The position numbers were made by a program, and so were the translations under genes. Below are positions 15,489 through 24,047 of a DNA stretch of 41,853 nucleotides, in pieces. Under the pieces are notes generated by a model. It had not been told where the DNA came from, did no database searches, and saw only the letters and a list, made by a program, of their open reading frames with translations. Each line of letters starts with the position of its first letter. Within the stretch, counting starts at the first letter, position 1. Source of the stretch: RGIG4074 sp964459165 (lineage in GTDB: Bacteria > Bacillota > Clostridia > Christensenellales > Borkfalkiaceae); the NCBI GenBank assembly GCA_964459165.1, contig CAYWKM010000006.1, positions 1 to 41,853 of the forward strand, in the 5' to 3' direction.

Positions 15489-17291
15489 TTACCGTTCTTC
15501 AATGTCTACGTCGCCAAAATCCGCGCGAATGCGTTCCGTCAACGTCTGCTTCTTCTCGGAATCCCCGGAAAATTCGATGCGGAAATCCTCCACTCCGATA
15601 TTTTTTAGCGCTTCCGCGATTGCGGAAAGGTGCTCTTCGCGGTTAAGCGATTTATAGACGACCTCGCTCTTTGTGGAAAGAAGAAAGGTATCGCCGGAAA
15701 ACTCCGAGTTCAAATCCTGACACATGACGAACAATACGCCGTTACGGTTTGTCTTTCTGAGCGAACGAAGGAACTTTCCGAAAGTATTCGCCTTGAAATC
15801 CCCCGAGGAAGCGGAAGACTTCGCCGCTTTTTCTCCCTCCTTGCCCGCAGATTCCGCCGACCGTTCCCGCTTTTCCTCCCGAACGGGAATCGACGCGGAG
15901 GCGGGGGCGGGAGCGACGCTCGCCTCCTCCGCTCCTCGCATTTTTACTCCGCGCCCGTCGTCCGGCTCGTAAGCCTTCTCCGAGGAAAAGGAATACTCGT
16001 CGAATACGGGCTCCTCTTCGGTATAGGGCGCAAACGCGGGCTCTTCCTCGAACGCGGGAGAGTCTTGGGCGGGAGAAGCCGTCTGCCCTTCCTTTTTCCG
16101 TTCCGTCTGCGCCTCGGGCGCGGGCGGGGCGGCAAAAGACGCGTTATTCAGCTTTTCCTCCAATTCGTTTATCCTTGCGACGAGCGCGTCGATGTTGTAA
16201 TCCGTCTCCGGCATACTCGCCTTGACGACGGCGGTTTCGACGACGATGCGGGGAGAGGTGGAATACTTCAAATCGGTTTCCGCCTTCGCCATAATTTCGG
16301 TGACGCGAAGAAGTCGGTGTCCGTCCGCCTTTTCGCCCGTTTTCCTGACGAAATCATACATTTCCGAGGGGAGGCTTAGAATTTTATCCGCGTCGCGGCA
16401 CATCTTCGCGATCGCGCAGCGATTCAAAAATTCCATGAGATCTTTGACGAGCACGCCGATCCCCTTGCCCTCCGAAATCATTTTTTCCAAACGGGAGAGC
16501 GCGGCGGAAACGTCTCCCGATAAGATATCCGAACCGAGCTTCCCCGTCTCGAAAAAATCCGCGCTTCCCAAAACCTTCGTCACGTCGTCGTAAGTAAGTT
16601 TGCCGGCTGAATAGGAAACGCACATATCGGCGATGGACAGCATATCTCTGTCGCTGCCCGCGCCTACCCTCGCGATGGCGGAAACCGCCTCCTCTTCGTA
16701 ATCTTTCCCTATTTTATGCAAAACGCTCTTTAAATGGTTCTCGAGATCCTCCTGCGGAAGCAGTTTGAAATCGAAGCGCATACAGCGGGACAGAATGGTC
16801 GCCGGAATCTTATGCGGCTCGGTCGTCGCCATGATAAAAACGGCGTGTTCGGGCGGTTCTTCGAGCGTCTTTAAGAGAGCGTTGAACGCGCTGTCGGTGA
16901 GCATATGCACTTCGTCGACGATATAAACCTTATATCGGCAGGAAACGGGAGGATACTGCACCTTTTCCCTGAGATCTCTCATTTCGTCCACGCCGTTGTT
17001 GGAGGCGGCGTCAATTTCGGAAATATCGAGAGAAGAGGGATCCGCGAGCGCCCTGCACGTCTTGCATTTTCCGCAGGGCGAACCGTCCTTGGGATTTTCG
17101 CAATTGATCGCCCGCGCAAAAATTCTGGCGACGGTCGTCTTGCCCGTCCCCCTCGGACCGCAGAAAAGATAGGCGTGACCGATGCGATCGGTCGCGAGCT
17201 GATTTTTTAAAATTCTGACGATATGCTCCTGCCTTACCACGCCATCGAACGTGTCGGGGCGAAACATTCTGTACAATGCAAGATACGCCAT
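15489..17291 (-). CDS. dnaX: DNA polymerase III subunit gamma/tau
   Basis: Clamp-loader ATPase. 600 residues. AAA+ module at 1-220: Walker A GPRGTGKT (45-52), zinc cysteines 64, 73, 76 and 79, Walker B with DEVH (126-129), sensor ATTEPHKIPATILSRC. Collar region follows to about 370. Residues 390-490 form a Pro/Glu/Ala-rich linker, then a short tau-like C-domain (about 495-590). No slippery A-run with stem was spotted that would suggest a separate gamma form. It starts 3 bases after sigH stops, with its ribosome site inside sigH. Confidence 0.97.
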   Translation of the reverse strand: MAYLALYRMFRPDTFDGVVRQEHIVRILKNQLATDRIGHAYLFCGPRGTGKTTVARIFARAINCENPKDGSPCGKCKTCRALADPSSLDISEIDAASNNGVDEMRDLREKVQYPPVSCRYKVYIVDEVHMLTDSAFNALLKTLEEPPEHAVFIMATTEPHKIPATILSRCMRFDFKLLPQEDLENHLKSVLHKIGKDYEEEAVSAIARVGAGSDRDMLSIADMCVSYSAGKLTYDDVTKVLGSADFFETGKLGSDILSGDVSAALSRLEKMISEGKGIGVLVKDLMEFLNRCAIAKMCRDADKILSLPSEMYDFVRKTGEKADGHRLLRVTEIMAKAETDLKYSTSPRIVVETAVVKASMPETDYNIDALVARINELEEKLNNASFAAPPAPEAQTERKKEGQTASPAQDSPAFEEEPAFAPYTEEEPVFDEYSFSSEKAYEPDDGRGVKMRGAEEASVAPAPASASIPVREEKRERSAESAGKEGEKAAKSSASSGDFKANTFGKFLRSLRKTNRNGVLFVMCQDLNSEFSGDTFLLSTKSEVVYKSLNREEHLSAIAEALKNIGVEDFRIEFSGDSEKKQTLTERIRADFGDVDIEER

Positions 17292-17294
17292 AGT

Positions 17295-17861
17295 TTACTT
17301 CCCGATATTTTGTTTATAAATTTCTCTCAATTTTCGCTTTGCGCGGTGAAGCGCGTTGTCGATGCTTTTATTCGTCTTGCCCGTGGCGGAAGAAATCTCG
17401 TCGTAAGTCATCCCCTCCATATACAAGACGACGATACGAAATTCCGCGTCGGAAAGAATCCCGCTCATCCTGCGGAAAAATTCTCGCGCATCCTCCGTTC
17501 GGATGACGGCCTCCTCCGCGTCGGAATCGTAAATCAGATCGAAATCCGCTCCCGAAAGGGAGACGTAATTGTTCAGGGGGAGGTTTTTCTGCCTCACGGA
17601 AGATTTGACGGCGTCGATAATCTTTCGGGAAATACAGACGCAGGCGTAGTTTTTAAAGCTCATGCCCCCGTCGGGACGAAACGTCCCGATCGCGGAATAC
17701 AACCCGATCATGCCTTCCTGAATGAGATCCTCCGCTTCGCCGCCGATCAAAAAAAAGCCTCGGGCCTTCGCGCGAACCATGCCCGTATATTTAATCAGAA
17801 GCTCGCTTTCCGCTCCCTTGTCCCCCTTTTTCGCCCTTGCGATCAGCTCTTCGTCCGTCAT
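17295..17861 (-). CDS. sigH: RNA polymerase sigma-H-type factor
   Basis: Sigma-70 family factor of the Spo0H type, which in Bacilli and Clostridia switches on early sporulation and stationary-phase genes. 188 residues from ATG 17861, which overlaps the rlmB stop as ATGA; the open frame extends further upstream but only as a shadow of rlmB. Region 2 has KARGFFLIGGEAEDLIQEGM and GLYSAIGTF, strikingly like Bacillus SigH; region 4 has MEGMTYDEISSATGKTNKSI then DNALHRAKRKL. The mrnC-rlmB-sigH order supports orthology. Confidence 0.95.
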   Translation of the reverse strand: MTDEELIARAKKGDKGAESELLIKYTGMVRAKARGFFLIGGEAEDLIQEGMIGLYSAIGTFRPDGGMSFKNYACVCISRKIIDAVKSSVRQKNLPLNNYVSLSGADFDLIYDSDAEEAVIRTEDAREFFRRMSGILSDAEFRIVVLYMEGMTYDEISSATGKTNKSIDNALHRAKRKLREIYKQNIGK

Positions 17862-18574
17862 GGGAGATTTTGCCTGACCACTTCGTAAGCGGCGACGCCG
17901 AGAGCGACGGAAGCGTTGAGCGAATTGACCTTGCCGAACATGGGAAGAGCCAGAAGCTTGTCGCAGCGCTCTCGCGTCAGCCTCCTTACGCCCGAATCTT
18001 CGCCGCCGATGACGAGGGCGACGTTTCCTTTGAGATTTTCCCCGTAAATGCTTTCGCCTTCGGCTTCCAACCCGTATACCCAATAGTTGTTTCGCTTTAA
18101 AAAATCGATCGCCTGATTGATATTGACCGCCTTTGCCACCTTTACATGAGCCGCCGCTCCTGCGGAAATACGTACGACGCTCTCGGTAACGACCGCGCTG
18201 TTCGTCTTGGGAATGACGACGCCGTCCGCCCCCGCGCACTCCGCCACGCGGATAATAGAGCCTAAATTATGCACGTCCTCGACGCCGTCGCAGAGAATGA
18301 TAAAGCCGTTTTTCCCCCTTTTTTCATCGACGAGATCCTGCAAGTCGTAATACTCGTAATCGGATGCGTAGGCGATGACCCCCTGATGACGCTTCGTTTC
18401 GCTCTCCCTGTCGAGGACGGCGCGATCCACAAAGCGGACGCTCACCTCTTTCTTTCTCGCTTCGGCGAAAATGCGGGAAAGAGATCCCTGCGCTTGCTTT
18501 TCCATCAGAATTTTATCGATCGGTTTATCCGTCTTTAAAAGCTCGAATACGGCGTTTCTGCCTTCCGTTTTCAT
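17858..18574 (-). CDS. rlmB: 23S rRNA (guanosine-2'-O-)-methyltransferase RlmB / TrmH-family SPOUT enzyme
   Basis: 238 residues. Short substrate-binding N-domain (EGRNAVFELLK), then the SPOUT trefoil-knot domain: DGVEDVHNLGSIIRVAECAG (motif 1), VALVIGGEDSGVRRLT (motif 2) and LPMFGKVNSLNASVALGVAA (motif 3). Methylates the 2'-O of a guanosine in 23S rRNA. Overlaps both neighbours by 4 bases, mrnC upstream and sigH downstream. Confidence 0.95.
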   Translation of the reverse strand: MKTEGRNAVFELLKTDKPIDKILMEKQAQGSLSRIFAEARKKEVSVRFVDRAVLDRESETKRHQGVIAYASDYEYYDLQDLVDEKRGKNGFIILCDGVEDVHNLGSIIRVAECAGADGVVIPKTNSAVVTESVVRISAGAAAHVKVAKAVNINQAIDFLKRNNYWVYGLEAEGESIYGENLKGNVALVIGGEDSGVRRLTRERCDKLLALPMFGKVNSLNASVALGVAAYEVVRQNLP

Positions 18575-18978
18575 TGATATTCTCCGTCCGTTACATTCTT
18601 TAAGAGTTCTTCTATGCGCCGTTTGTTCCCCGTAATATAAAGGTAGCCGATAACGGCTTCGAATCCCGTCGAGCGGTTATATTCCGCTACCGTGGCGTTC
18701 TTGCTCTTGGTCTGCTTTTTAGCGTTTCTCCCCCGTTTAAAGATTTCCGTCTCCTCCTGCGTGAAAAGGGGGAAAAGCTTTTCGACGAGTTCGCTCTGCC
18801 CATGCGCCGAAACCGTTTTCGAGGTGAGTTTCTGCAATTCTCCCGTCTTATAATCGGTGGAAAAACAAAGCTTTTCCCTCACGTAAAGGGAATACACCGC
18901 GTCGCCGATAAATGCGAGCACGACGGGACTGTATTGTCTGGCTTCGTCAGGCGTTACGGTCGAATCCAAAGAAAACAT
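18571..18978 (-). CDS. mrnC: Mini-ribonuclease III
   Basis: 135 residues, the catalytic domain of RNase III without the dsRNA-binding domain; matures 23S rRNA in Firmicutes. AFIGDAVYSLYVREKL contains the acidic residues of the first catalytic motif and STGFEAVIGYLYITGN the second. First gene of the large operon, 31 bases below a strong promoter. Confidence 0.96.
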   Translation of the reverse strand: MFSLDSTVTPDEARQYSPVVLAFIGDAVYSLYVREKLCFSTDYKTGELQKLTSKTVSAHGQSELVEKLFPLFTQEETEIFKRGRNAKKQTKSKNATVAEYNRSTGFEAVIGYLYITGNKRRIEELLKNVTDGEYQ

Positions 18979-19009
18979 AGGCTCTCCGTATAGATAAATT
19001 TATTTTTTT

Positions 19010-19038
19010 ATTATACCATAACGCCATGTAAATATCAA
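19010..19038 (-). promoter_or_regulatory. Sigma-A promoter for the mrnC-rlmB-sigH-dnaX-ybaB-recR-gpsA operon
   Basis: Minus strand: TTGATA (19033-19038), 17-bp spacer, TATAAT (19010-19015). Confidence 0.82.
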
Positions 19039-19048
19039 GCGATAATAG

Positions 19049-19069
19049 AAAAAATCCGGCAAAAAGCCG
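19049..19069 (-). terminator. Weak terminator candidate after cwlD
   Basis: Minus strand: CGGC-TTTTT-GCCG stem-loop followed by GATTTTTT. Stem is only 4 bp, about 140 bases after the cwlD stop and just above the mrnC promoter. Confidence 0.35.
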
Positions 19070-19209
19070 TCCGCGCCGAATGGATGCGGGAGCGCCGCAG
19101 CCGCTTAACGTCCGGATCGTTGAAATTGCGCCGCAGAAAAGAGCGGCGAAAAGTTTTTCAACAGAAAGAAAATCCGACGATTCCGCCGGATATCGGTAAT
19201 TTCGGACGG

Positions 19210-19905
19210 CTATACGCCGTTCGCCTTCTGCGCGAGATAGACGAGCACGCCTTCATAAATGACCTCGGCGACCGTCTGCTGATATTCCTTGGTGATGAGG
19301 AGCAATTCGTCCTGCGCATTCGACAAAAATCCGCACTCGACGATGACGGAAGCGCAATCGGTGCAATTGAGCATATAATAATCTCCCGCATGAATCTGTC
19401 TTTGAGCGGTAGGAGGATTGATTTTATTGAACGCCTGCTGGATTCCGAGCGCCAACGCCTTCCCGTTTTCGTTGTCCGCGCGATAAAACACCTGCCCGCC
19501 GCGCATAGCGGAAGATCCCGTGTAAAAATTCTGATGGACGGAAACGACCGCCACGGGATCCGCCCGATCGATGATCTCCTTCCTCTTCGCCATATCCCGT
19601 TTTTTAAATCCCTTCGTCGGAAGCGCGTAAAGTCCCGCGTCCGTCTTGCGCGTCAGTACGCAATGAATGCCGCCGTCTTCAAAACAGCTTTGCAGTTTTT
19701 TGACGATAGCGAGGTTGATTTTGCTCTCCGGCGTCTTCGTGACGGCTCCCACGACGCCCCCGTCGATTCCTCCGTGCCCCGCGTCGAGGACGACGGTGAG
19801 CGTGCGCATTTCCGAAGCGGTAACGCCGAGACCGTATACGCACACGGAAAAACAGAATAAAAGGCAAAGACAACCAATAACCCCGATAAGAACCTTCCTT
19901 TTCAT
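19210..19905 (-). CDS. cwlD: N-acetylmuramoyl-L-alanine amidase, CwlD-like
   Basis: Amidase_3 zinc enzyme; CwlD trims peptides so that muramic lactam can form in the spore cortex. 231 residues: a hydrophobic signal/anchor (about 5-30) then VVLDAGHGGIDGG (zinc His), ESKINLAIVKKL (zinc Glu), SVHQNFY (zinc His) and VIVECGFLSN (catalytic Glu). Length and a single-domain layout match CwlD rather than larger autolysins. Last gene of the pepP-to-cwlD group. A CATAAAAT close to the start looks like a sigma-E/K -10 but is too near the ATG to use. Confidence 0.88.
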   Translation of the reverse strand: MKRKVLIGVIGCLCLLFCFSVCVYGLGVTASEMRTLTVVLDAGHGGIDGGVVGAVTKTPESKINLAIVKKLQSCFEDGGIHCVLTRKTDAGLYALPTKGFKKRDMAKRKEIIDRADPVAVVSVHQNFYTGSSAMRGGQVFYRADNENGKALALGIQQAFNKINPPTAQRQIHAGDYYMLNCTDCASVIVECGFLSNAQDELLLITKEYQQTVAEVIYEGVLVYLAQKANGV

Positions 19906-19992
19906 CGCTATCTATTTTATGCCTTTCTTATGAATTTATTCATGCTTCCCGCCTTCGCTTTAACGGCTCGCAAAAAGGAAAACGGCGGAGCG

Positions 19993-20832
19993 TTACAACT
20001 CCACCGTCATGCCGTCGTACAGAGCGGTTACGCCGTACCTTTTTTCTATCTCGTCGAGCGTCTCGCTCAAAGGATGATTGCAATGGCTGAAATGCGTGAT
20101 ACAATATCTCGTGCTCTCATTGCATACGCCGCAGCGAATCAGCTTCTCCTTTACCGCCATATCGTCTTCAATCCCCATATGTCTGCCGACTTCGCCCTTG
20201 GTAAAGTTGACAAACGTGCAATCGAAGCAAACGAGATCGACGCGCTTCCCCTCGGAAGAGAGATATTCGTACGCGTCGGAGGGAAGTCTGCCCGTATCCG
20301 TCAGATGAAGATAGCTTTTTCCCGCTTTTTCAATGAGAAAGACAAACGCCGTCTCCGAGGCGGAATGTTGCGCTCTCAAAGGCGTTACCGTATAGTCGCC
20401 GACGGAATATTCGGCGTAGAGCCGCATCGGGTGAAAAGAGATTGCGGGTCTTACGTCGGGCTTCATTTCGCGTCGGGTGCACTCTTCAAAGACCCTGCCG
20501 ATCTCTTCGTTTCCGTAAATATCCAGCGTGGGGCTCGTCATGCCGAAGGCGTATTTATAGCCCCTTAAAATAAAATCATGAGCGTAAAAATGATCCATGT
20601 GGGAATGCGTCACGATCAGATATCGGATGGCAGACAAATCTACATGAAAACGCAGGGAATGATAGTATGCGTCGGGAGGAAATTCCAGTCCGAGATCGCC
20701 GTCTATGACGATCTGTGAACGGGTATGTATCTCTTTGCCTCCCCGTTCGCGGACGATACGGCAGGTTTTACAATTGCAGAACTCTGCGGGAACGCCTTCC
20801 GCCGCTCCCGTGCCGAGATATTGGATTTTCAT
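19993..20832 (-). CDS. MBL-fold metallohydrolase, PhnP-like
   Basis: 279 residues. Metallo-beta-lactamase fold with the metal motif THSHMDHFYAHD, a later LHLTDTG Asp and a C-terminal THFSHCNHP His. The N-terminal EFCNCKTC cysteine cluster is a structural zinc site typical of PhnP-type phosphodiesterases, which act on cyclic ribose phosphates. No phosphonate (phn) genes are near, so the true substrate is open. Excellent ribosome site (AAGGAGGG). Follows dtd by 38 bases. Confidence 0.88.
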   Translation of the reverse strand: MKIQYLGTGAAEGVPAEFCNCKTCRIVRERGGKEIHTRSQIVIDGDLGLEFPPDAYYHSLRFHVDLSAIRYLIVTHSHMDHFYAHDFILRGYKYAFGMTSPTLDIYGNEEIGRVFEECTRREMKPDVRPAISFHPMRLYAEYSVGDYTVTPLRAQHSASETAFVFLIEKAGKSYLHLTDTGRLPSDAYEYLSSEGKRVDLVCFDCTFVNFTKGEVGRHMGIEDDMAVKEKLIRCGVCNESTRYCITHFSHCNHPLSETLDEIEKRYGVTALYDGMTVEL

Positions 20833-20870
20833 AAGATCCCTCCTTTTTAAGAAGCTCCCGCGCCGATTTC

Positions 20871-21308
20871 TTATATTTCGTGAATAATCGTTACGGGTCC
20901 GTCGTTCCGCTGCAAAATTTTCATATCCGCGCCGAACACTCCCGTCTTTACCGAAACGCCGCTCTCCGCGATCCTTTCGGCGGTATATTCATACAACGCC
21001 TTTGCCCTTACGGGTTCTTCTGCATCGATGAAACTTGGACGGTTTCCCCTCGAAGTATCGCCGTATAAGGTGAATTGCGATACCAGCAGGACGCTTCCGC
21101 CGACGTCCCTTACGGAAAGATTCATCTTTCCGTTTTCATCCTCAAAAATACGCATATTGACGATCTTTTTCGCCATGAGGTCGCCCTTGTCCCGCGTATC
21201 GCTCCTTTTCACGCCGAGGAACACGACGAGTCCCTCTTCGATCTGAGAAATTAACCGCCCGTCTACGCTGAGCGCAGCGCAGCTTACTCTTTGAATAACG
21301 CTTTTCAT
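20871..21308 (-). CDS. dtd: D-aminoacyl-tRNA deacylase
   Basis: Frees tRNAs mischarged with D-amino acids or glycine. 145 residues from the ATG at 21308, exactly the family length; a frame extending to 21338 would overlap the terminator stem. Signature motifs SQFTLYGD (usual SQFTLYAD) and NDGPVTIIHE with the cis Gly-Pro are present. The start lacks a clear ribosome site and comes only about 6 bases after the T-run of the efp terminator, so expression may depend on read-through. Confidence 0.95.
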   Translation of the reverse strand: MKSVIQRVSCAALSVDGRLISQIEEGLVVFLGVKRSDTRDKGDLMAKKIVNMRIFEDENGKMNLSVRDVGGSVLLVSQFTLYGDTSRGNRPSFIDAEEPVRAKALYEYTAERIAESGVSVKTGVFGADMKILQRNDGPVTIIHEI

Positions 21309-21313
21309 ACCGA

Positions 21314-21353
21314 TATAAAAACAGTCGGATCCCGCCATAAGACAAAATCCGAC
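21314..21353 (-). terminator. Rho-independent terminator after efp
   Basis: Minus strand: GTCGGAT (21347-21353) pairs with ATCCGAC (21324-21330) across a 16-base loop, then TGTTTTTATA running almost to the dtd start codon. Confidence 0.65.
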
Positions 21354-21379
21354 CGAACTTTCATTTTATTCCGGACAAA

Positions 21380-21946
21380 TCAAACGCGGGACATATATTC
21401 GCCGGTTCTGGTATCGATTCTGATCACTTCGCCCTCGTTGACGAACATGGGGACCTGAATGATCGCGCCCGTCTCCACCTTTGCGTTCTTCATGGCGTTC
21501 GTCGCGGTATTGCCCTTTACGCCGGGCTCCGCTTCGACGACTCTGAGTTCCACGAAGTTTTCGGGCTCTACCGAGAAGGCGTTGCCGTAGAGGAATCTTA
21601 CGGTGACGACGTCGTTTTCTTTAATATACTTCAAAGCCTCTTCGCACTGCGACTGCGTGAGCATCGTTTGATTGTATTCATCGTCCATGAATACGTAAAA
21701 TTCGCCGTCGAAATAAGAATACGTCATCTTCTTGGTTTCTACGTCAACCGTTTCAAGCTTTGTCGTAGGGTTAAAGGTTTGGTCGGACAACACCTGCCCC
21801 GTAACGACGTTCTTTAACGTGGTTCTCACGAAAGCCGCGCCTTTGCCGGGCTTTACGTGCTGAAAATCGGTAACCATGTAAACGCCCTTTCCGTTGTATT
21901 CGAAAGTGACGCCCTTCCTGATTTCACCTGCTAAAATCTGTCCCAT
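21380..21946 (-). CDS. efp: Translation elongation factor P
   Basis: Relieves ribosome stalling at polyproline. 188 residues, three beta-barrel domains. The tip loop KPGKGAAF carries a lysine, as in Bacillus and E. coli, not the arginine of rhamnosylated forms. IDTRTGEYMSRV closes the protein, the usual EF-P ending. The pepP-efp order is typical of Firmicutes. Confidence 0.98.
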   Translation of the reverse strand: MGQILAGEIRKGVTFEYNGKGVYMVTDFQHVKPGKGAAFVRTTLKNVVTGQVLSDQTFNPTTKLETVDVETKKMTYSYFDGEFYVFMDDEYNQTMLTQSQCEEALKYIKENDVVTVRFLYGNAFSVEPENFVELRVVEAEPGVKGNTATNAMKNAKVETGAIIQVPMFVNEGEVIRIDTRTGEYMSRV

Positions 21947-21989
21947 AGTATAATAATTCTCCTATAAAAAATTCTAAATGATTGATCGA

Positions 21990-23048
21990 TTAAAGGATGA
22001 TCAAATCCTTACTTGTCTTACGCATGAAGCTCTCGGAGTTTCCGTTTTCCATTCTCACGCTGTCTTCGATACGGATTCCGAGTTCTCCCTCGAAATAAAG
22101 CCCGGGCTCGTCGGAATAAACCATACCGTCTTCGAGCGTCGTTTGGCTCGTCCTTCTCAGCATGGGAAGCTCATGGATGTTTAAGCCGATTCCGTGTCCC
22201 AAAGAATGGGTAAACCATTTATCCAATCCCTTGCTCGCAAAATAATCCCTCGCGATGGCGTCGCCCTGCGCGCCCGTCATCCCCGCTTTCAATTCGTCTA
22301 AAACCTTCAGCTGAGCCGTCAAGACCTCGCGATAGAGCTCTTTGAACCGCTGATGCTTTCCGTCGTCTCCGAAAAGGAACGTCCTCGTGATATCCGAACA
22401 GTATCCGTTGACCTTGCATCCGAAGTCGATCAGAATCTCGTCGCCGAATTTCAGTTTGGTATCGTCCGTCACGTGATGAGGGATCGCGGCGTTCGCCCCG
22501 AATGCGCAAATCGTGTCGAACGAAACGCTGTACGCGCCGAATCTACGCATATGATATTCGAGGAGCGCGGCGACTTCCGTTTCGGTCATGCCCTCTTTGA
22601 TATCCGGAAGAAGAGCCAAAAACGCTTCCTCGGCGATGGCGCACGCCTTTTGAATGTTTTCGATTTCGCTTGCGCTCTTTTTCATCATCAGCCTTTGAAG
22701 CTGCGGCATATCGTCTACGAGCGTTACGCCGATCGCTTCAAGCTTCCGATATTCGGGATAGGACGTATAGTCGAAAGGAATCGCTACCGTCCGATAACCC
22801 TTTAACAGATTTTCCGCCGTGGCTTCCCTGTCGCCCTCGATAACCTGAACGTCCGTGCCCGACAGAGCCTTTTTCGCCTCCTCGGTATAACGGGAATCGG
22901 TATACATTCTCGTTCCGTCCCTATCGACGATGACGAAGCCGTCCTCGGCGTAAAAACCGGTGAGATATCTCCTCAAGATATCGTTCTTCATGTAAACGGC
23001 GTCGGCGTTTACCGCATCGAATAACCTCTTGCCATTCGTTTCCATCAT
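21990..23048 (-). CDS. Xaa-Pro aminopeptidase (M24 family)
   Basis: Cleaves N-terminal residues before proline. 352 residues, the short Firmicute form. An N-terminal creatinase-like domain (about 1-125) precedes the pita-bread domain with metal ligands in DFGCKVNGYCSDITRTF, HSLGHGIGLNIHE, DEPGLYF and GIRIEDSV. Starts a transcript with efp 43 bases downstream. Start could be either of two adjacent ATGs (23048 or 23045). Confidence 0.94.
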   Translation of the reverse strand: MMETNGKRLFDAVNADAVYMKNDILRRYLTGFYAEDGFVIVDRDGTRMYTDSRYTEEAKKALSGTDVQVIEGDREATAENLLKGYRTVAIPFDYTSYPEYRKLEAIGVTLVDDMPQLQRLMMKKSASEIENIQKACAIAEEAFLALLPDIKEGMTETEVAALLEYHMRRFGAYSVSFDTICAFGANAAIPHHVTDDTKLKFGDEILIDFGCKVNGYCSDITRTFLFGDDGKHQRFKELYREVLTAQLKVLDELKAGMTGAQGDAIARDYFASKGLDKWFTHSLGHGIGLNIHELPMLRRTSQTTLEDGMVYSDEPGLYFEGELGIRIEDSVRMENGNSESFMRKTSKDLIIL

Positions 23049-23071
23049 ATGATTTTTACCTCTCGACCTCT

Positions 23072-23100
23072 ATTTTAGCAAATAATTCAATTTTAGTCAA
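23072..23100 (-). promoter_or_regulatory. Sigma-A promoter for the aminopeptidase-efp group
   Basis: Minus strand: TTGACT (23095-23100), 17-bp spacer, TAAAAT (23072-23077). Confidence 0.82.
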
Positions 23101-23174
23101 TAGGAAACGAGCGGGTTTCCCGTTCCCTTTTCCCAAATTTTTACGAAAGGCGAGTCGGACGCTTTCGCCGTCGT

Positions 23175-24035
23175 TTAATTTTCTCCCCGGAAAAGGGAAA
23201 GATACGTCTTTTTCATCGTCACGGCGTCTTCCGCCTGCGTACCCGCCGATTCGCTCACGACGTAGGGTTCCAGCTTTAGCTCTTTCAGCGCAATGGCGAG
23301 AGGCTCGAACTCGGGTCCGTAAATCGTATCTTCAAAGGTGAGATGCCTGACCTCCCCTCTGTCCGAATACATGATTTTCGAAAAATGCACATGAAAATTT
23401 TTCATTCTCTCGTAGCCGAGCTTCTCGATCATATATTCCAGCCTCACCCTGTAATCCTCCGTCGTCTTTAACGAACCGCGCTCGCGCGCGTTGACGTGTC
23501 CGAAATCCACGCAGGGCGTGAAACAGGGATCGACGAGGCAAAAATCCGTAATTTCCTCTATCGTGCCGATTTGGGCGAGCTTGCCCATCGTCTCGGGACA
23601 AAAACGGATATTCTGCATGCCCGCCTCGTAAATGACGTCGCGCAAGACCTTCAATCTCTCCTTGGCGAGTTCCACGGCGGCTGCACGCGTCATTTTTCCC
23701 TCGGTCGCGGGGTGAAAGACGAGACGCTCTCCCCCCATGAGCTGTAAAACGCGCGCGCTCTGCATGACGTAGCCGTAAGATTTTTGCGCCATTTCCTCGT
23801 CGGGATTGGCGAAATTGATGAAATAAGGAGCGTGAACGGAAATTTCGATTCCCTGCTCTGCAAAGGCCGAAGCGATGGAGCGCGCCTTCGCGTCCGTCAT
23901 TCTCACGCCTCGCCCGAAGGAATATTCAAAGCAGTCGAGATCCCTTTCCCTGCAAAAAAGGGCGGATTGCTCCGTACCGTCGTAGCCGGCGTCGTAGAAG
24001 CTTTGCGAATTGCCGCTCGGACCGAATTTTATCAT
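23175..24035 (-). CDS. Endonuclease IV-like AP endonuclease / TIM-barrel protein
   Basis: 286 residues, same length as E. coli Nfo. The zinc ligand pattern of the family is visible: SVHAPY, LVFHPA, CPETMGK, CVDFGHVNAR and HVHFSK. Nfo cuts DNA at abasic sites using a three-metal centre. Some details differ from canonical Nfo, so a related sugar-isomerase-like role is not excluded. Good ribosome site (GAGGAG), 12 bases after the aldo/keto reductase gene; last gene of the long operon. Confidence 0.82.
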   Translation of the reverse strand: MIKFGPSGNSQSFYDAGYDGTEQSALFCRERDLDCFEYSFGRGVRMTDAKARSIASAFAEQGIEISVHAPYFINFANPDEEMAQKSYGYVMQSARVLQLMGGERLVFHPATEGKMTRAAAVELAKERLKVLRDVIYEAGMQNIRFCPETMGKLAQIGTIEEITDFCLVDPCFTPCVDFGHVNARERGSLKTTEDYRVRLEYMIEKLGYERMKNFHVHFSKIMYSDRGEVRHLTFEDTIYGPEFEPLAIALKELKLEPYVVSESAGTQAEDAVTMKKTYLSLFRGEN

Positions 24036-24047
24036 AGACCGATCTCC

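Noticed and set aside
17862..18239. N-terminal extension of the sigH frame
   Set aside because: Lies inside rlmB in another frame; the ATG at 17861 with ATGA overlap gives a normal SigH N-terminus.
19906..19925. CATAAAAT upstream of cwlD as a sigma-E/K promoter
   Set aside because: Transcription would begin at or beyond the start codon and the -35 spacing is poor.
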